From: Cupriavidus numazuensis
GTDB taxonomy: Bacteria > Pseudomonadota > Gammaproteobacteria > Burkholderiales > Burkholderiaceae
Direction: 5' to 3'
DNA length: 43,984 nt
Assembly: GCF_905397435.1 (NCBI RefSeq)
Contig: NZ_CAJPVI010000067.1
Coordinates: forward strand, 1-43,984
Positions 8,045 to 15,220 of the stretch are shown here, piece after piece. Position numbers and translations under genes: made by a program. The notes beneath the pieces are model-generated. The model ran no database searches, was not told the origin of the DNA, and was given only the letters and a program-made list of their open reading frames with translations. How positions within the stretch are numbered: the stretch's first letter is position 1; the number at the start of each line of letters is the position of its first letter.

Positions 8045-8515
8045 GTGGCGAGATACCGGCAAACCTTCAAGGACCGCGCCATCGCGCGCATGCTGCCGCC
8101 CGAGAGCGCCAGCGTGGAGCAGGTGGCGGCGGAGACCGGCATCTCGCCGGCAGCGCTCGAGCGATGGCGCGCCTGCGCCCTGCATGCATCGGCGCGAGAT
8201 CCCTCCGGCACCGGCGCGGCGCGGCTCGATATGCTGCTGGCGGCCAGCGGCCTCGACGAACACGAACGGCTGGCATGGTGCTTCGGGCATGGCATCGAAC
8301 CGGGCGCACTCGATCACTGGCGCCAGCTTGCGGCCGCTGCACTGGCGGCGGACGCCGAGGGCATGGCTTTCGACGGCCGGCACGAGCGCGACCAGCGGCG
8401 CATCCGCGAGCTGGAGCGCGAACTGCGACGCAAGGAACAGGCGTTGGCGGAAGCGGCAACGCTGCTGGTGCTGGAAGGAAAGCCGGGGCTGCGGCGTGAG
8501 CCGGACACGGGCTGA
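8045..8515 (+). CDS. Lone IS3-type OrfA-like DNA-binding protein
   Basis: The 156-residue protein starts at GTG with GAGGA about 10 bases upstream. Its N terminus (YRQTFKDRAIARMLPPESAS, then VEQVAAETGISPAALERWR) is a transposase OrfA helix-turn-helix. A second, HTH-like half follows (LDEHERLAWCFGHGIEPGALDHWR), then a charged coiled coil with RELERELRRKEQALAEAATLLVL. This layout matches the OrfA subunit of one IS3 subgroup. No OrfB and no terminal inverted repeats are seen, and the usual lysine-rich end is replaced by a short divergent tail. It lies 24 bases after the acyltransferase gene with its own ribosome site, so it is probably translated as part of that operon. It could be a decaying insertion remnant or a recruited regulator. 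Confidence 0.7.
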   Translation: MARYRQTFKDRAIARMLPPESASVEQVAAETGISPAALERWRACALHASARDPSGTGAARLDMLLAASGLDEHERLAWCFGHGIEPGALDHWRQLAAAALAADAEGMAFDGRHERDQRRIRELERELRRKEQALAEAATLLVLEGKPGLRREPDTG

Positions 8516-8582
8516 GCGGAAGCGAGGCGGAATGTGTTGCGCGGGAGGAACGAACGGGCGGAAAGGCGAAGCGCGGAAATGA

Positions 8583-8606
8583 CGAGCGGCCCGCACGGGC
8601 CGCTCG
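8583..8606. terminator. Perfect hairpin between convergent genes
   Basis: CGAGCGGCCCG (8583-8593) pairs with CGGGCCGCTCG (8596-8606), an 11-bp stem with almost no loop. It lies between the OrfA-like gene on the plus strand and the glycoside hydrolase gene on the minus strand. There is no T-run, so it would act as a weak two-way terminator or a stabilising 3' hairpin. Confidence 0.6.
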
Positions 8607-8632
8607 CACTCGGAGGCTTGACTGCGCGATGC

Positions 8633-11044
8633 TTACTGCGCGACGTACCCTTCCGGCACCGTCACGTTGGCCTGCATGACCGACGCATCGCTGGAGATCA
8701 CATACAGCGGCGTCGCGGTCAGGTGCAGCGTGACGACGCCATCGCTGTAGGCCTGGCTGGTGACATTGCCCATCATGTCGACGACCGGCACCTGGCCGCT
8801 CGTGCCGGGTGCGCCGACGCGCAGCGCATAGTCCACGGAGCGGTTGGCGTCGAAGCCGGATGCCGCGCTCCAGCTTGCATTGTCATGCGTCCACAGCGCG
8901 GTCACGACTTTGCCGCCGCCAAGCCGCTGGAACGCATAGCCGTACACGCCAGCCGGCAGGTTCTTGAGCGGACCGAGCGTGCTGGTGCCGTCGACCAGCC
9001 GCGTCATCGCCGCGACACCGAGCGCCGCCGGCTTCGGGCTGATCAAGTTCGGGCCGAAGCTGCCCTGCGCGGACAGCAGGTCGAAGAACAGGCCATAGCC
9101 AGCCTGCGTCGGGAAGTCATTCGCGTAGAACATGTACGTGACGTCAGCCCCCTCTCCAAGCAGGATCAGGTGCGTACGGACCACCACCGCGCCGTGCGCG
9201 TAGAGCACGTTGGGCGTCGGGTAGTCCGAACCGTAGCTCGTGCCAAGGTCATAGCTGATGCCGGTCTCGGTCACGAACAGGCGCGCACCGCGCTTGAGCT
9301 GCGATGCCACCGCATGGCGCAGCTCGCGCATGGAAGCCGGCAGCGAATTGGCCGCGGTGGCAGCGTCGGCGTTGCCCACGAGCCGTTCCGGCGGATGCGA
9401 CGGCGAGGTGCCGACGTCGTAGTAGCCATGCACGGTGACGCCATCGAGGTACTGCCCCAGGCCCAGCGGCACCAGCCGGTTGAGCCATTTGGTGTTCTCC
9501 CTCACCATCGCGTTGGTGGTGCCCATGATCACGGCGGCCGGATCGGTCGCGTGCACGCCCTGCCAGACCGCGCGATACATGGCGACGAAGTTGGCATCGG
9601 TATCGAGCCACGGCAGGCCGCCGTTGTAGTCGGGCTCCCAGGTGACCTGGTAGTAGTTGCCCGCCTCCGACGGGAAATAGCGCTTGCGGATGATGTCGGC
9701 CTCTTGCCCCACGCGGCTCGCGTAGTCCTGGAATGCCGTGAGCGACTTGGGCGCGTAGCTGTGCGTCGCGGCGCCGGTCGGGCTCGCCCAGCCAGGTATG
9801 CCGTCGAGCTGGATCAGGCGCATCAGGTCGCCGCCCTTCAGGTACGGGACGAGGTTGTCGGCCTGCGGGTTGAAGGTGTTGGGTCCGTCAGGCTCCATCC
9901 TGGCCCAGCTGCGGTTGTCGTTGACCCAGCTCAGGCCGAGCGCGGTGTAGAGCGGCCGGTAGCCGTCGCCGGTGCAGCATTCCTGCCCGGGCAACAGGTA
10001 GGCCGCGCCCTGGCCACCGAAGCGGTGCTGGTCCTGCCTGGCATAAGTGACGGCAGGAAGCACCTGCGAGACGTCGGGCAGCACGCCGAACGTGGCGATG
10101 CCGTTCGGCCGCGTCCCGCGCGCCCGTAGTGTGCTGCCGGAATTCAGCGATGCTGAAAACGCGAAGTATCCGGCCAGCGACGACACGCATTGCAGCGTCG
10201 CGGCCCGCCCGCCCGCTGTCACCGGAAAAGTGCCGACCGCGCGCACCGTGCCCCATGCGTCGGCGATCTGCCAGCTCACCGTGTCTCCGGCACCGGTGCG
10301 CGTGATCACGTTGACCTGGAACGGCGAGCCGGCCGCCACCATGCGCGTACCGTCACCGCCGGCAAGATCGGCCTCGATGGCATCGCCCGCGCTGGCTACG
10401 TCGCTGCTTGCAGCGGGTGGCGTGCATTGCAGCGCGGCCGTGCTCGGACTGCCGGCACTGCCGCTGCCCGCGGTGGCCGGGCTGGCGACCCAGCAGGCCT
10501 TCGCCGATCCCGGCGCGGGATCGCCGAACACGCCGTTGTCGCAGTTCACGCCATTGCTGAACGTCTTGGTAATGAACTGGGTGGAGGTGCCATAGCGCAC
10601 CTGGCGCGTACCGCTGAAGCTGCAGTAGGCGTTCTCGTTGGCGCAGACCGTCCAGTTGCCGTCGGCGGTGACGGTGCCGCCGGCAGCGCCATCGCCACTG
10701 GCGTCGTACCAGCAGCTCTTGGCCGATCCCGGCGCAGGATCGCCGAACACGCCGTTGTCGCAACCCACACTGTTGGTGAAGGTTCGGATCACGAACTGCG
10801 TCTCGGTGCCGTACTTGACCTGGCGCGTGCCGGTGAACGTACAGGTGTTGTACTCGGTCGCGCACAGGGTCCAGCCTTCGGCCGCATCGACCTTGAGCGC
10901 GGTGCCAGCCGACCCGCCGCTGCGCTCGCCGCCGCAGCCATGGAACGCGAACAGCACCACGCTCAGCACGCACGCGCCAGCGAACAACGAACGCACACGG
11001 ATGAGCATGGCCCGGCCTGCGTCGGAAATCATCGGGATCTTCAT
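8633..11044 (-). CDS. Secreted glycoside hydrolase-like protein with duplicated N-terminal module
   Basis: The 803-residue protein starts at ATG 11044 (GGAGAAGCC upstream); the longer frame to 11674 is a shadow. A hydrophobic leader ends at FHGCGG, a possible imperfect lipobox with Cys37. Two tandem copies of a 56-residue module follow (about 57-112 and 130-185), each with GTRQV, YGT, TQF, CDNGVFGDPAPGSAK and CW. These resemble modules attached to carbohydrate-active enzymes. A beta-rich linker leads to a TIM-barrel-like part with VTWEPDYN (Glu470, candidate acid/base), DGVTVHGYYD, and LFVTETGISYD (Glu593, candidate nucleophile). The layout recalls clan GH-A enzymes such as PslG/GH39. It would cut or edit the exopolysaccharide made by the neighbouring genes; the substrate is inferred. 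Confidence 0.75.
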   Translation of the reverse strand: MKIPMISDAGRAMLIRVRSLFAGACVLSVVLFAFHGCGGERSGGSAGTALKVDAAEGWTLCATEYNTCTFTGTRQVKYGTETQFVIRTFTNSVGCDNGVFGDPAPGSAKSCWYDASGDGAAGGTVTADGNWTVCANENAYCSFSGTRQVRYGTSTQFITKTFSNGVNCDNGVFGDPAPGSAKACWVASPATAGSGSAGSPSTAALQCTPPAASSDVASAGDAIEADLAGGDGTRMVAAGSPFQVNVITRTGAGDTVSWQIADAWGTVRAVGTFPVTAGGRAATLQCVSSLAGYFAFSASLNSGSTLRARGTRPNGIATFGVLPDVSQVLPAVTYARQDQHRFGGQGAAYLLPGQECCTGDGYRPLYTALGLSWVNDNRSWARMEPDGPNTFNPQADNLVPYLKGGDLMRLIQLDGIPGWASPTGAATHSYAPKSLTAFQDYASRVGQEADIIRKRYFPSEAGNYYQVTWEPDYNGGLPWLDTDANFVAMYRAVWQGVHATDPAAVIMGTTNAMVRENTKWLNRLVPLGLGQYLDGVTVHGYYDVGTSPSHPPERLVGNADAATAANSLPASMRELRHAVASQLKRGARLFVTETGISYDLGTSYGSDYPTPNVLYAHGAVVVRTHLILLGEGADVTYMFYANDFPTQAGYGLFFDLLSAQGSFGPNLISPKPAALGVAAMTRLVDGTSTLGPLKNLPAGVYGYAFQRLGGGKVVTALWTHDNASWSAASGFDANRSVDYALRVGAPGTSGQVPVVDMMGNVTSQAYSDGVVTLHLTATPLYVISSDASVMQANVTVPEGYVAQ

Positions 11045-11393
11045 GGCTTCTCCATCGTTGTTCACGCGTGGTGGCGCACATGTCCACGGCTGTACCTGCC
11101 CGCGTGTGCCCGGCAATCCGGCGGTGTCAGGCCGGTAGGGGCACTTTATGCCCCGTGGGAAGGATCGGTCGGCCAAAAGCCAGAGTCCTGCCGACGAGTG
11201 GATGCAATCGGCTGCACGTGGCCGAATATGGCGAAGTGTTGGCAGATGGGCGGACGTGCCGCCGAATACGCTCGATTCACCGGCTCGCCAAAGATGGCCC
11301 CTGTACCTGGCGCGACCCGCGGAAAGCCGCTCGGGTTCCACACCATTGCGGCGGGCCGGTACCAATATCTGTTCTCCAGACGACGGGGTAGTC
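11045..11393. other. Divergent intergenic region, no gene seen
   Basis: This 349-base gap separates the minus-strand hydrolase start from the plus-strand galU start and must carry both promoters. The frames that cross it are extensions of the flanking genes with no ribosome sites. I found no convincing -35/-10 pair and no strong inverted repeat. Confidence 0.4.
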
Positions 11394-12359
11394 ATGCTGA
11401 AAGTCAAGAAAGCGGTATTCCCGGTGGCAGGCCTCGGCACGCGATTCCTGCCGGCCACCAAGGCCAGTCCGAAAGAGATGCTGCCGGTGGTAGACAAGCC
11501 ACTGATCCAGTACGCGGTGGAAGAGGCCGTGGCGGCGGGCATCACAGAACTGATCTTCGTGACCGGCCGCGGCAAACGCGCCATCGAAGACCATTTCGAC
11601 AAGTCCTGCGAGATCGAGGCCGAACTGCAGGCGCGCGGCAAGCAGCAGTTGCTGGATCTCGTGCGCGGGATCAAGCCGCCGCACGTCGAATGCTTCTACG
11701 TGCGCCAGACCGAGCCGCTCGGGCTTGGCCACGCGGTGCGCTGCGCGGCCAAGCTGGTTGGGGACGAGCCATTCGCGGTGATCCTCGCCGACGACCTGCT
11801 CGATGCGCCGACGCCGGTGCTCAGGCAGATGATCGACGTGTTCGACCACTATCACAGCTCGGTCATCGGCGTGGAAGAGATCGCGCCGCACGAGTCGCGC
11901 TCGTACGGCGTGATTGCCGGCAAGGCGTGGGACCACCGCGTGGTCAAGATGACCGGCATCGTCGAAAAGCCCGCGCCCGAGGACGCGCCGTCCAACCTTG
12001 GCGTGGTCGGCCGCTATGTGCTGATGCCGCGCATCTTCGACCATCTGCATGCGATTCGGCCCGGCGCGGGCGGCGAGCTTCAGCTCACCGACGCGATCCA
12101 GGCCCTTCTCGCCGAGGAGCAGGCGCTTGCCTACCGCTATCACGGCCGCCGCTACGACTGCGGCAGCAAGCTCGGCTACGTGATGGCGACGGTGGAGTTT
12201 GCGTTGCGCCATGCCGAGACCGGCACGGCGTTCCGTGAATTCCTGCGGACGGAATATGCGGCCTTCTCCAACGCCGTGCCCGGCGATGCGGCCAGCCGCG
12301 CGTTCACCGACGACCGGGACGACAGCGCGGAGGAGCCGGACAGTGCCGTGATTGCCTAG
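11394..12359 (+). CDS. galU: UTP--glucose-1-phosphate uridylyltransferase
   Basis: The 321-residue protein makes UDP-glucose from UTP and glucose-1-phosphate in the cytoplasm, supplying glucosyl and, via UDP-galactose or UDP-glucuronate, other residues of surface polysaccharides. The nucleotidyltransferase signature lies at residues 13-36: GLGTRFLPATKASPKEM, then LPVVDKP. Other family marks are GRGKRAIEDHFD, QTEPLGLGHAV, ILADDLLD and GVVGRYVLMP. The family length is about 290-320. The ATG at 11394 gives MLKVKKAVFPVAGLG, the normal N terminus; the frame is open to 11148 without support. It ends the polysaccharide region and is followed by a strong terminator and repeat copy B. Confidence 0.95.
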   Translation: MLKVKKAVFPVAGLGTRFLPATKASPKEMLPVVDKPLIQYAVEEAVAAGITELIFVTGRGKRAIEDHFDKSCEIEAELQARGKQQLLDLVRGIKPPHVECFYVRQTEPLGLGHAVRCAAKLVGDEPFAVILADDLLDAPTPVLRQMIDVFDHYHSSVIGVEEIAPHESRSYGVIAGKAWDHRVVKMTGIVEKPAPEDAPSNLGVVGRYVLMPRIFDHLHAIRPGAGGELQLTDAIQALLAEEQALAYRYHGRRYDCGSKLGYVMATVEFALRHAETGTAFREFLRTEYAAFSNAVPGDAASRAFTDDRDDSAEEPDSAVIA

Positions 12360-12423
12360 CGGCGGGATTGCTTAGCGCCAACTGCTGCGGAATCCCCGGC
12401 CGCGGTGGTGGTGCCGGGTTTTT

Positions 12424-12451
12424 GGCCCGCTGCGGCGGGCCGGCTTTTTTT
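12424..12451 (+). terminator. Rho-independent terminator after galU
   Basis: GGCCCGC (12424-12430) pairs with GCGGGCC (12435-12441) around a TGCG loop, followed closely by seven T residues (12445-12451). It lies 65 bases past the galU stop. Confidence 0.85.
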
Positions 12452-12479
12452 GGGGTTCTAGGGGGATGGTTTTTGTTTT

Positions 12480-12626
12480 GCCGGCGTAGCCGGGGGGCTT
12501 CTCGTTGGGGGTGGGTTGTCGCTCTTCGCTGGCGCGGCTGTTTCGCCGGCGTAGCCGGGGGGGCTTCTCGTTGGGGGTGGGCTATCGCTCTTCGCTGGCG
12601 CGGCTGTTTCGCCGGCGTAGCCGGCG
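12480..12626 (-). repeat. Three REP-like units left of repeat copy B
   Basis: On the minus strand three palindromic cores occur at 12610-12626, 12544-12560 and 12480-12495, about 65-66 bp apart. The inner one is intact (CGCCGGCGTAGCCGGCG on the plus strand); the outer two have lost the last CG of the palindrome. The tails between them (GCGCCAGCGAAGAGCGA, then CCCACCCCCAACGAGAAGC) are nearly identical, so this is a recent tandem expansion. Confidence 0.85.
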
Positions 12627-12640
12627 AGTCACTTTTGTCC

Positions 12641-13242
12641 GAGCGACAAAAGTAACCAAAAACGCGTTTTGGTTGCCCCAAAGGGGCGAATTTTTATCGT
12701 AGTGTGCCAAGGGTGTTGTACGGGTATGGGCTTCAGAGTGAATTACGCTGCCTGCCGCGTGGGGCACCACCGTGAGTGGGAATACAGCGCTGATTGGACG
12801 AGCCCTGCAAGCGTCTGTGGACCCTGCTGCCAACGGCATCGTGCAATCGCCTTCGGCTGCGCTACGCGCAGAGCTCAAGTCTGAGCGCGTGGGCCCAGGG
12901 CAAACCACGCCTCGGTGAAGACGCCCGCGCATGCATGGGCGTAGAGCAAAAAACGAACCTCGGACGTCAGCGACGTTGATGAGTTTGCCCCCAGACGACG
13001 ACGCGCGCGCAGCGCAGCCGAAGGCGTCCCACCACTGACCGTGTTGGAACGCTGTACCCGAGTCCGTCTTGGGGATCGTCCAAAAGCCGTGCCGCGCGAG
13101 GCACAGGTTCTGACTCACATGGCGTAGCAGGTTGGAACGGCCGACCACCATCGCAGGCGTCCAAAGCCGTTTGAACCACTGCCGCCGTGGAATTGATGGC
13201 CAGCGGCAACGACGCGCTTTTCTGCCTACTCTTTTGTCGCTC
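12641..13242 (-). repeat. Repeat copy B, about 600 bp with terminal inverted repeats
   Basis: This is the inverted partner of copy A, 602 bp between the outer GAGCGACAAAA ends. Its galU-side end is identical in layout to the right end of A. The other end has a perfect 14-bp hairpin, CCTACTCTTTTGTC (13225-13238) with its complement (13244-13257). The internal inverted repeat is intact (12848-12862 with 13012-13026). The body has diverged from A and C more than those two from each other; the reading frame seen in A is interrupted here after the HQRR codons. It lies between galU and gmm, which converge on it. Confidence 0.85.
12675..12695 (+). terminator. Intrinsic terminator inside the end of repeat copy B
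   Basis: GCCCC-AAA-GGGGC (12675-12687) is followed by GAATTTTT. It faces transcripts reading out of galU, behind the dedicated galU terminator. It is preceded without spacer by two further hairpins (12631-12653 and 12654-12674). Confidence 0.7.
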
Positions 13243-13258
13243 GGACAAAAGAGTAGGT

Positions 13259-13381
13259 CGCCGGCTACGCCGGCGAAACAGCGGCGCCTGCCAAGAACGC
13301 CACCGCCACTCCGCCCAAAAGAAATTCCGCCGGCTACGCCGGCGAAACAGCGGCGCCAGCCAAGAACGACAAACCATCTAC
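13259..13381 (+). repeat. Two REP-like units right of repeat copy B
   Basis: Intact CGCCGGCTACGCCGGCG cores occur at 13259-13275 and 13328-13344, each followed by GAAACAGCGGCGCC and an AAGAACG tail. The spacing is 69 bp. The array ends just before the gmm stop codon at 13390. It reads outward from the element. Confidence 0.85.
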
Positions 13382-13389
13382 CACGCCCA

Positions 13390-13872
13390 CTACCCACCAA
13401 AATATGCCTTGGTATTGACATGAACCATGTCATCCGCCAGCAACTCACCCGGCAACACCCACCGGTACGCACTGTGCTGCCCTTCCTGACCCGGCAGCAC
13501 GGCGGTAGCCGCCGTCACACCGTAACCGAACACAACATAGTGCGTGCCCACGCCCTCGGCACCGGCGAAGTTGTCATCGTAGAAGTGCTCGTAGACCCCG
13601 AGCAAGACGGCATCGCCACGCCGCGCCGACACGCATGCCTGCCCCCCCATCGCGTCGCCAAGTTCGTCAATCACAATGCGCCGGAAGGCGTCGTCAAGCG
13701 TCTCGCCCTTGCGAATGCGGCCACCCGGTACAAACCAGCTTCCCTGCGCTGGCCGGTTGCGGCGGCAGCCGACCAGCACGGCACCCCGCGGGTCCGTGAC
13801 GATGAGATCGATGGCAACCAGCGGCGCCAGGCGGACCACGGAAAGGAAGTCGTCGCTGCTGAGCATCAGCAT
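13390..13872 (-). CDS. gmm: GDP-mannose mannosyl hydrolase (Nudix family)
   Basis: The 160-residue protein matches the GDP-mannose mannosyl hydrolase branch of Nudix enzymes, which release mannose from GDP-mannose and so tune supply of this donor for polysaccharides. The N terminus (SDDFLSVVRLAPLVAIDLIV) is family-typical. Next comes NRPAQGSWFVPGGRIRKGET, then LDDAFRRIVIDELG, the variant Nudix box of this subgroup in which the usual REUXEE is altered. Length fits (about 155-160). The start could be 13872 or 13866 (two Met codons two apart). It converges with galU across repeat copy B, and a sugar-nucleotide role fits the polysaccharide genes on the far side. Confidence 0.88.
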   Translation of the reverse strand: MLMLSSDDFLSVVRLAPLVAIDLIVTDPRGAVLVGCRRNRPAQGSWFVPGGRIRKGETLDDAFRRIVIDELGDAMGGQACVSARRGDAVLLGVYEHFYDDNFAGAEGVGTHYVVFGYGVTAATAVLPGQEGQHSAYRWVLPGELLADDMVHVNTKAYFGG

Positions 13873-14000
13873 GTCTCCAACGCTGCATTGAAGTGCGCGA
13901 CTCTAACGCAGCGCGCGGCCCGGCAACGGACGGAATGCCGTGCCCGCCCGCCAGCAGTGGCGGCAGGCTATCCTATCGGTTTCCCTTTGCCACGCCCCCT

Positions 14001-14768
14001 ATGACCCTCGGCATCCTCGCCGCCCTGCATGACGAAGTCGACAGCCTGGTCGCCGCCATGCGCCATGAAGACGCCCGCGCGACCATCCACCGGATCGGCA
14101 TGCGCGACTATCACGTGGGCCACCTGCACGGACAGCCGTGCGTGCTGGTGCTCGCCCGTGTCGGCAAGGTCGCTGCGGCCGCGACCACGGCCACGCTGAT
14201 CCGCGAATTCGGTGTGCAGGAGATCGTCTTTACCGGTCTGGCCGGCGGCGTCGGCGACGGCGTGCGCGTGGGCGATATCGTGATCGCCAGCGAAACCATG
14301 CAGCACGACATGGACGCACGCCCGCTATTCCCGCGCCATGAAGTGCCGCTGCTGGACTGCGTGCGCTTTCCCGCGGACCCGGACCTGACCGAAGCGCTGC
14401 GCGCGGCGGCCGACCGCTTCCTGCGCGAAGACTTGCCGACCGATGTGCCGCCTGCTGTGCGCGAACATTTCGGCATCGGCACGCCGGCGCTGCAGCTTGG
14501 GCTGGTGGGTAGCGGCGACCAGTTCATCAACTCGGCCACGGCTGTCGCAGAACTGCGCGAGCGCCTGCCGGGACTGATGGCCGTGGAAATGGAAGGCGCC
14601 GCCGTGGCGCAGGTTTGCCACGAATACGGCGTGCGCTACGCGGTCATGCGGACCATCTCCGACCGCGCCGACGACAGCGCCCATGTGGATTTTCCGGCAT
14701 TCCTGAAGCAGGTGGCCAGCCACTATTCGGATGGCATCCTGCGGCGGTTCCTGGCCGCGCGCGCTTGA
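14001..14768 (+). CDS. mtnN: 5'-methylthioadenosine/S-adenosylhomocysteine nucleosidase
   Basis: The 255-residue protein hydrolyses the N-glycosidic bond of MTA and SAH, recycling by-products of polyamine synthesis and methylation. It starts MTLGILAALHDEVDSLV, the family opening with the catalytic-site Glu of the (A)x-E motif. VFTGLAGGVGDGVRVGDIVIASE is the nucleoside phosphorylase core. VGSGDQFINSA, then AVEMEGAAVAQVC and MRTISDRADDSAHVDF contain the ribose- and base-binding Glu residues and the catalytic Asp. It is longer than the E. coli enzyme (232) by an insert near PLFPRHEVPLLDC. The frame is open upstream to 13893, but the ATG at 14001 gives the family N terminus. It is divergent from gmm. 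Confidence 0.9.
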   Translation: MTLGILAALHDEVDSLVAAMRHEDARATIHRIGMRDYHVGHLHGQPCVLVLARVGKVAAAATTATLIREFGVQEIVFTGLAGGVGDGVRVGDIVIASETMQHDMDARPLFPRHEVPLLDCVRFPADPDLTEALRAAADRFLREDLPTDVPPAVREHFGIGTPALQLGLVGSGDQFINSATAVAELRERLPGLMAVEMEGAAVAQVCHEYGVRYAVMRTISDRADDSAHVDFPAFLKQVASHYSDGILRRFLAARA

Positions 14769-14817
14769 TCCGCATCAAACGCGGGCGCCGATTCCTGCGC
14801 GATCGTCAGTTCTGAAT

Positions 14818-15063
14818 TTATCCGTGGCGGGGCCGCAACGCGCCCCACACGCCGACGAGCAGCGCGGCGCCGAGGATCGCCGCGAGCCAGCCGCTGAGCT
14901 GGCCGTCGATGAACAGATGGAGCGCGCGTCCGCCGTAGAAACCCGCCGCAGCGCCCGCCATGCCAAGCACCAGCGCGGCTGGCAGGGATACCACCCTGCC
15001 GGCTGGATGCATCTGCCGCGCGCTCAGGCCGACCAGCAGTCCGACGATCAACGTGCCCAACAT
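14818..15063 (-). CDS. GlsB/YeaQ/YmgE-type small membrane protein
   Basis: The 81-residue protein has three hydrophobic segments with glycine zippers: LIVGLLVGLSARQMHPAGR, then AALVLGMAGAAAGFYGG, then LAAILGAALLVGVWGALR. This is the pattern of the transglycosylase-associated (GlsB/YeaQ) family, inner-membrane proteins often induced by stress; their biochemical role is not settled. I chose the ATG at 15063 because GGGAGCGAGG sits directly before it and MLGTLIVG matches the family start. The ATG at 15075 lacks a ribosome site. It is divergent from hemA. Confidence 0.8.
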   Translation of the reverse strand: MLGTLIVGLLVGLSARQMHPAGRVVSLPAALVLGMAGAAAGFYGGRALHLFIDGQLSGWLAAILGAALLVGVWGALRPRHG

Positions 15064-15168
15064 CCTCGCTCCCATGTGTTGCGTTCACCACAAGACGGTG
15101 GCATCCGCGTAACGATACTGCACTGGCATGTGGCTGCCGCGCCTGCCTGCAAGATCCGATCCCGACGT

Positions 15169-15174
15169 TATAAT
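15169..15174 (+). promoter_or_regulatory. Candidate -10 box for hemA
   Basis: A consensus TATAAT lies 47 bases before the hemA ATG in an otherwise very GC-rich stretch. No good -35 hexamer is present at 16-18 bases upstream, so activation or an extended -10 may be needed. Confidence 0.5.
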
Positions 15175-15220
15175 GGCAATCGGGCCGCACACGCTGCGGA
15201 CCCGGTACCAGTCCCTACAA

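Noticed and set aside
98..13242. The possibility that repeats A and B are ends of one composite transposon
   Set aside because: The elements carry no transposase, and a third copy lies elsewhere at a gene 3' end, so they look like independent insertions; no target duplications are seen around the 12-kb block.
12480..13381. Regularly spaced palindromes that resemble a CRISPR array
   Set aside because: The intervening tails are conserved rather than unique spacers, the units flank a larger element, and no cas gene is present.
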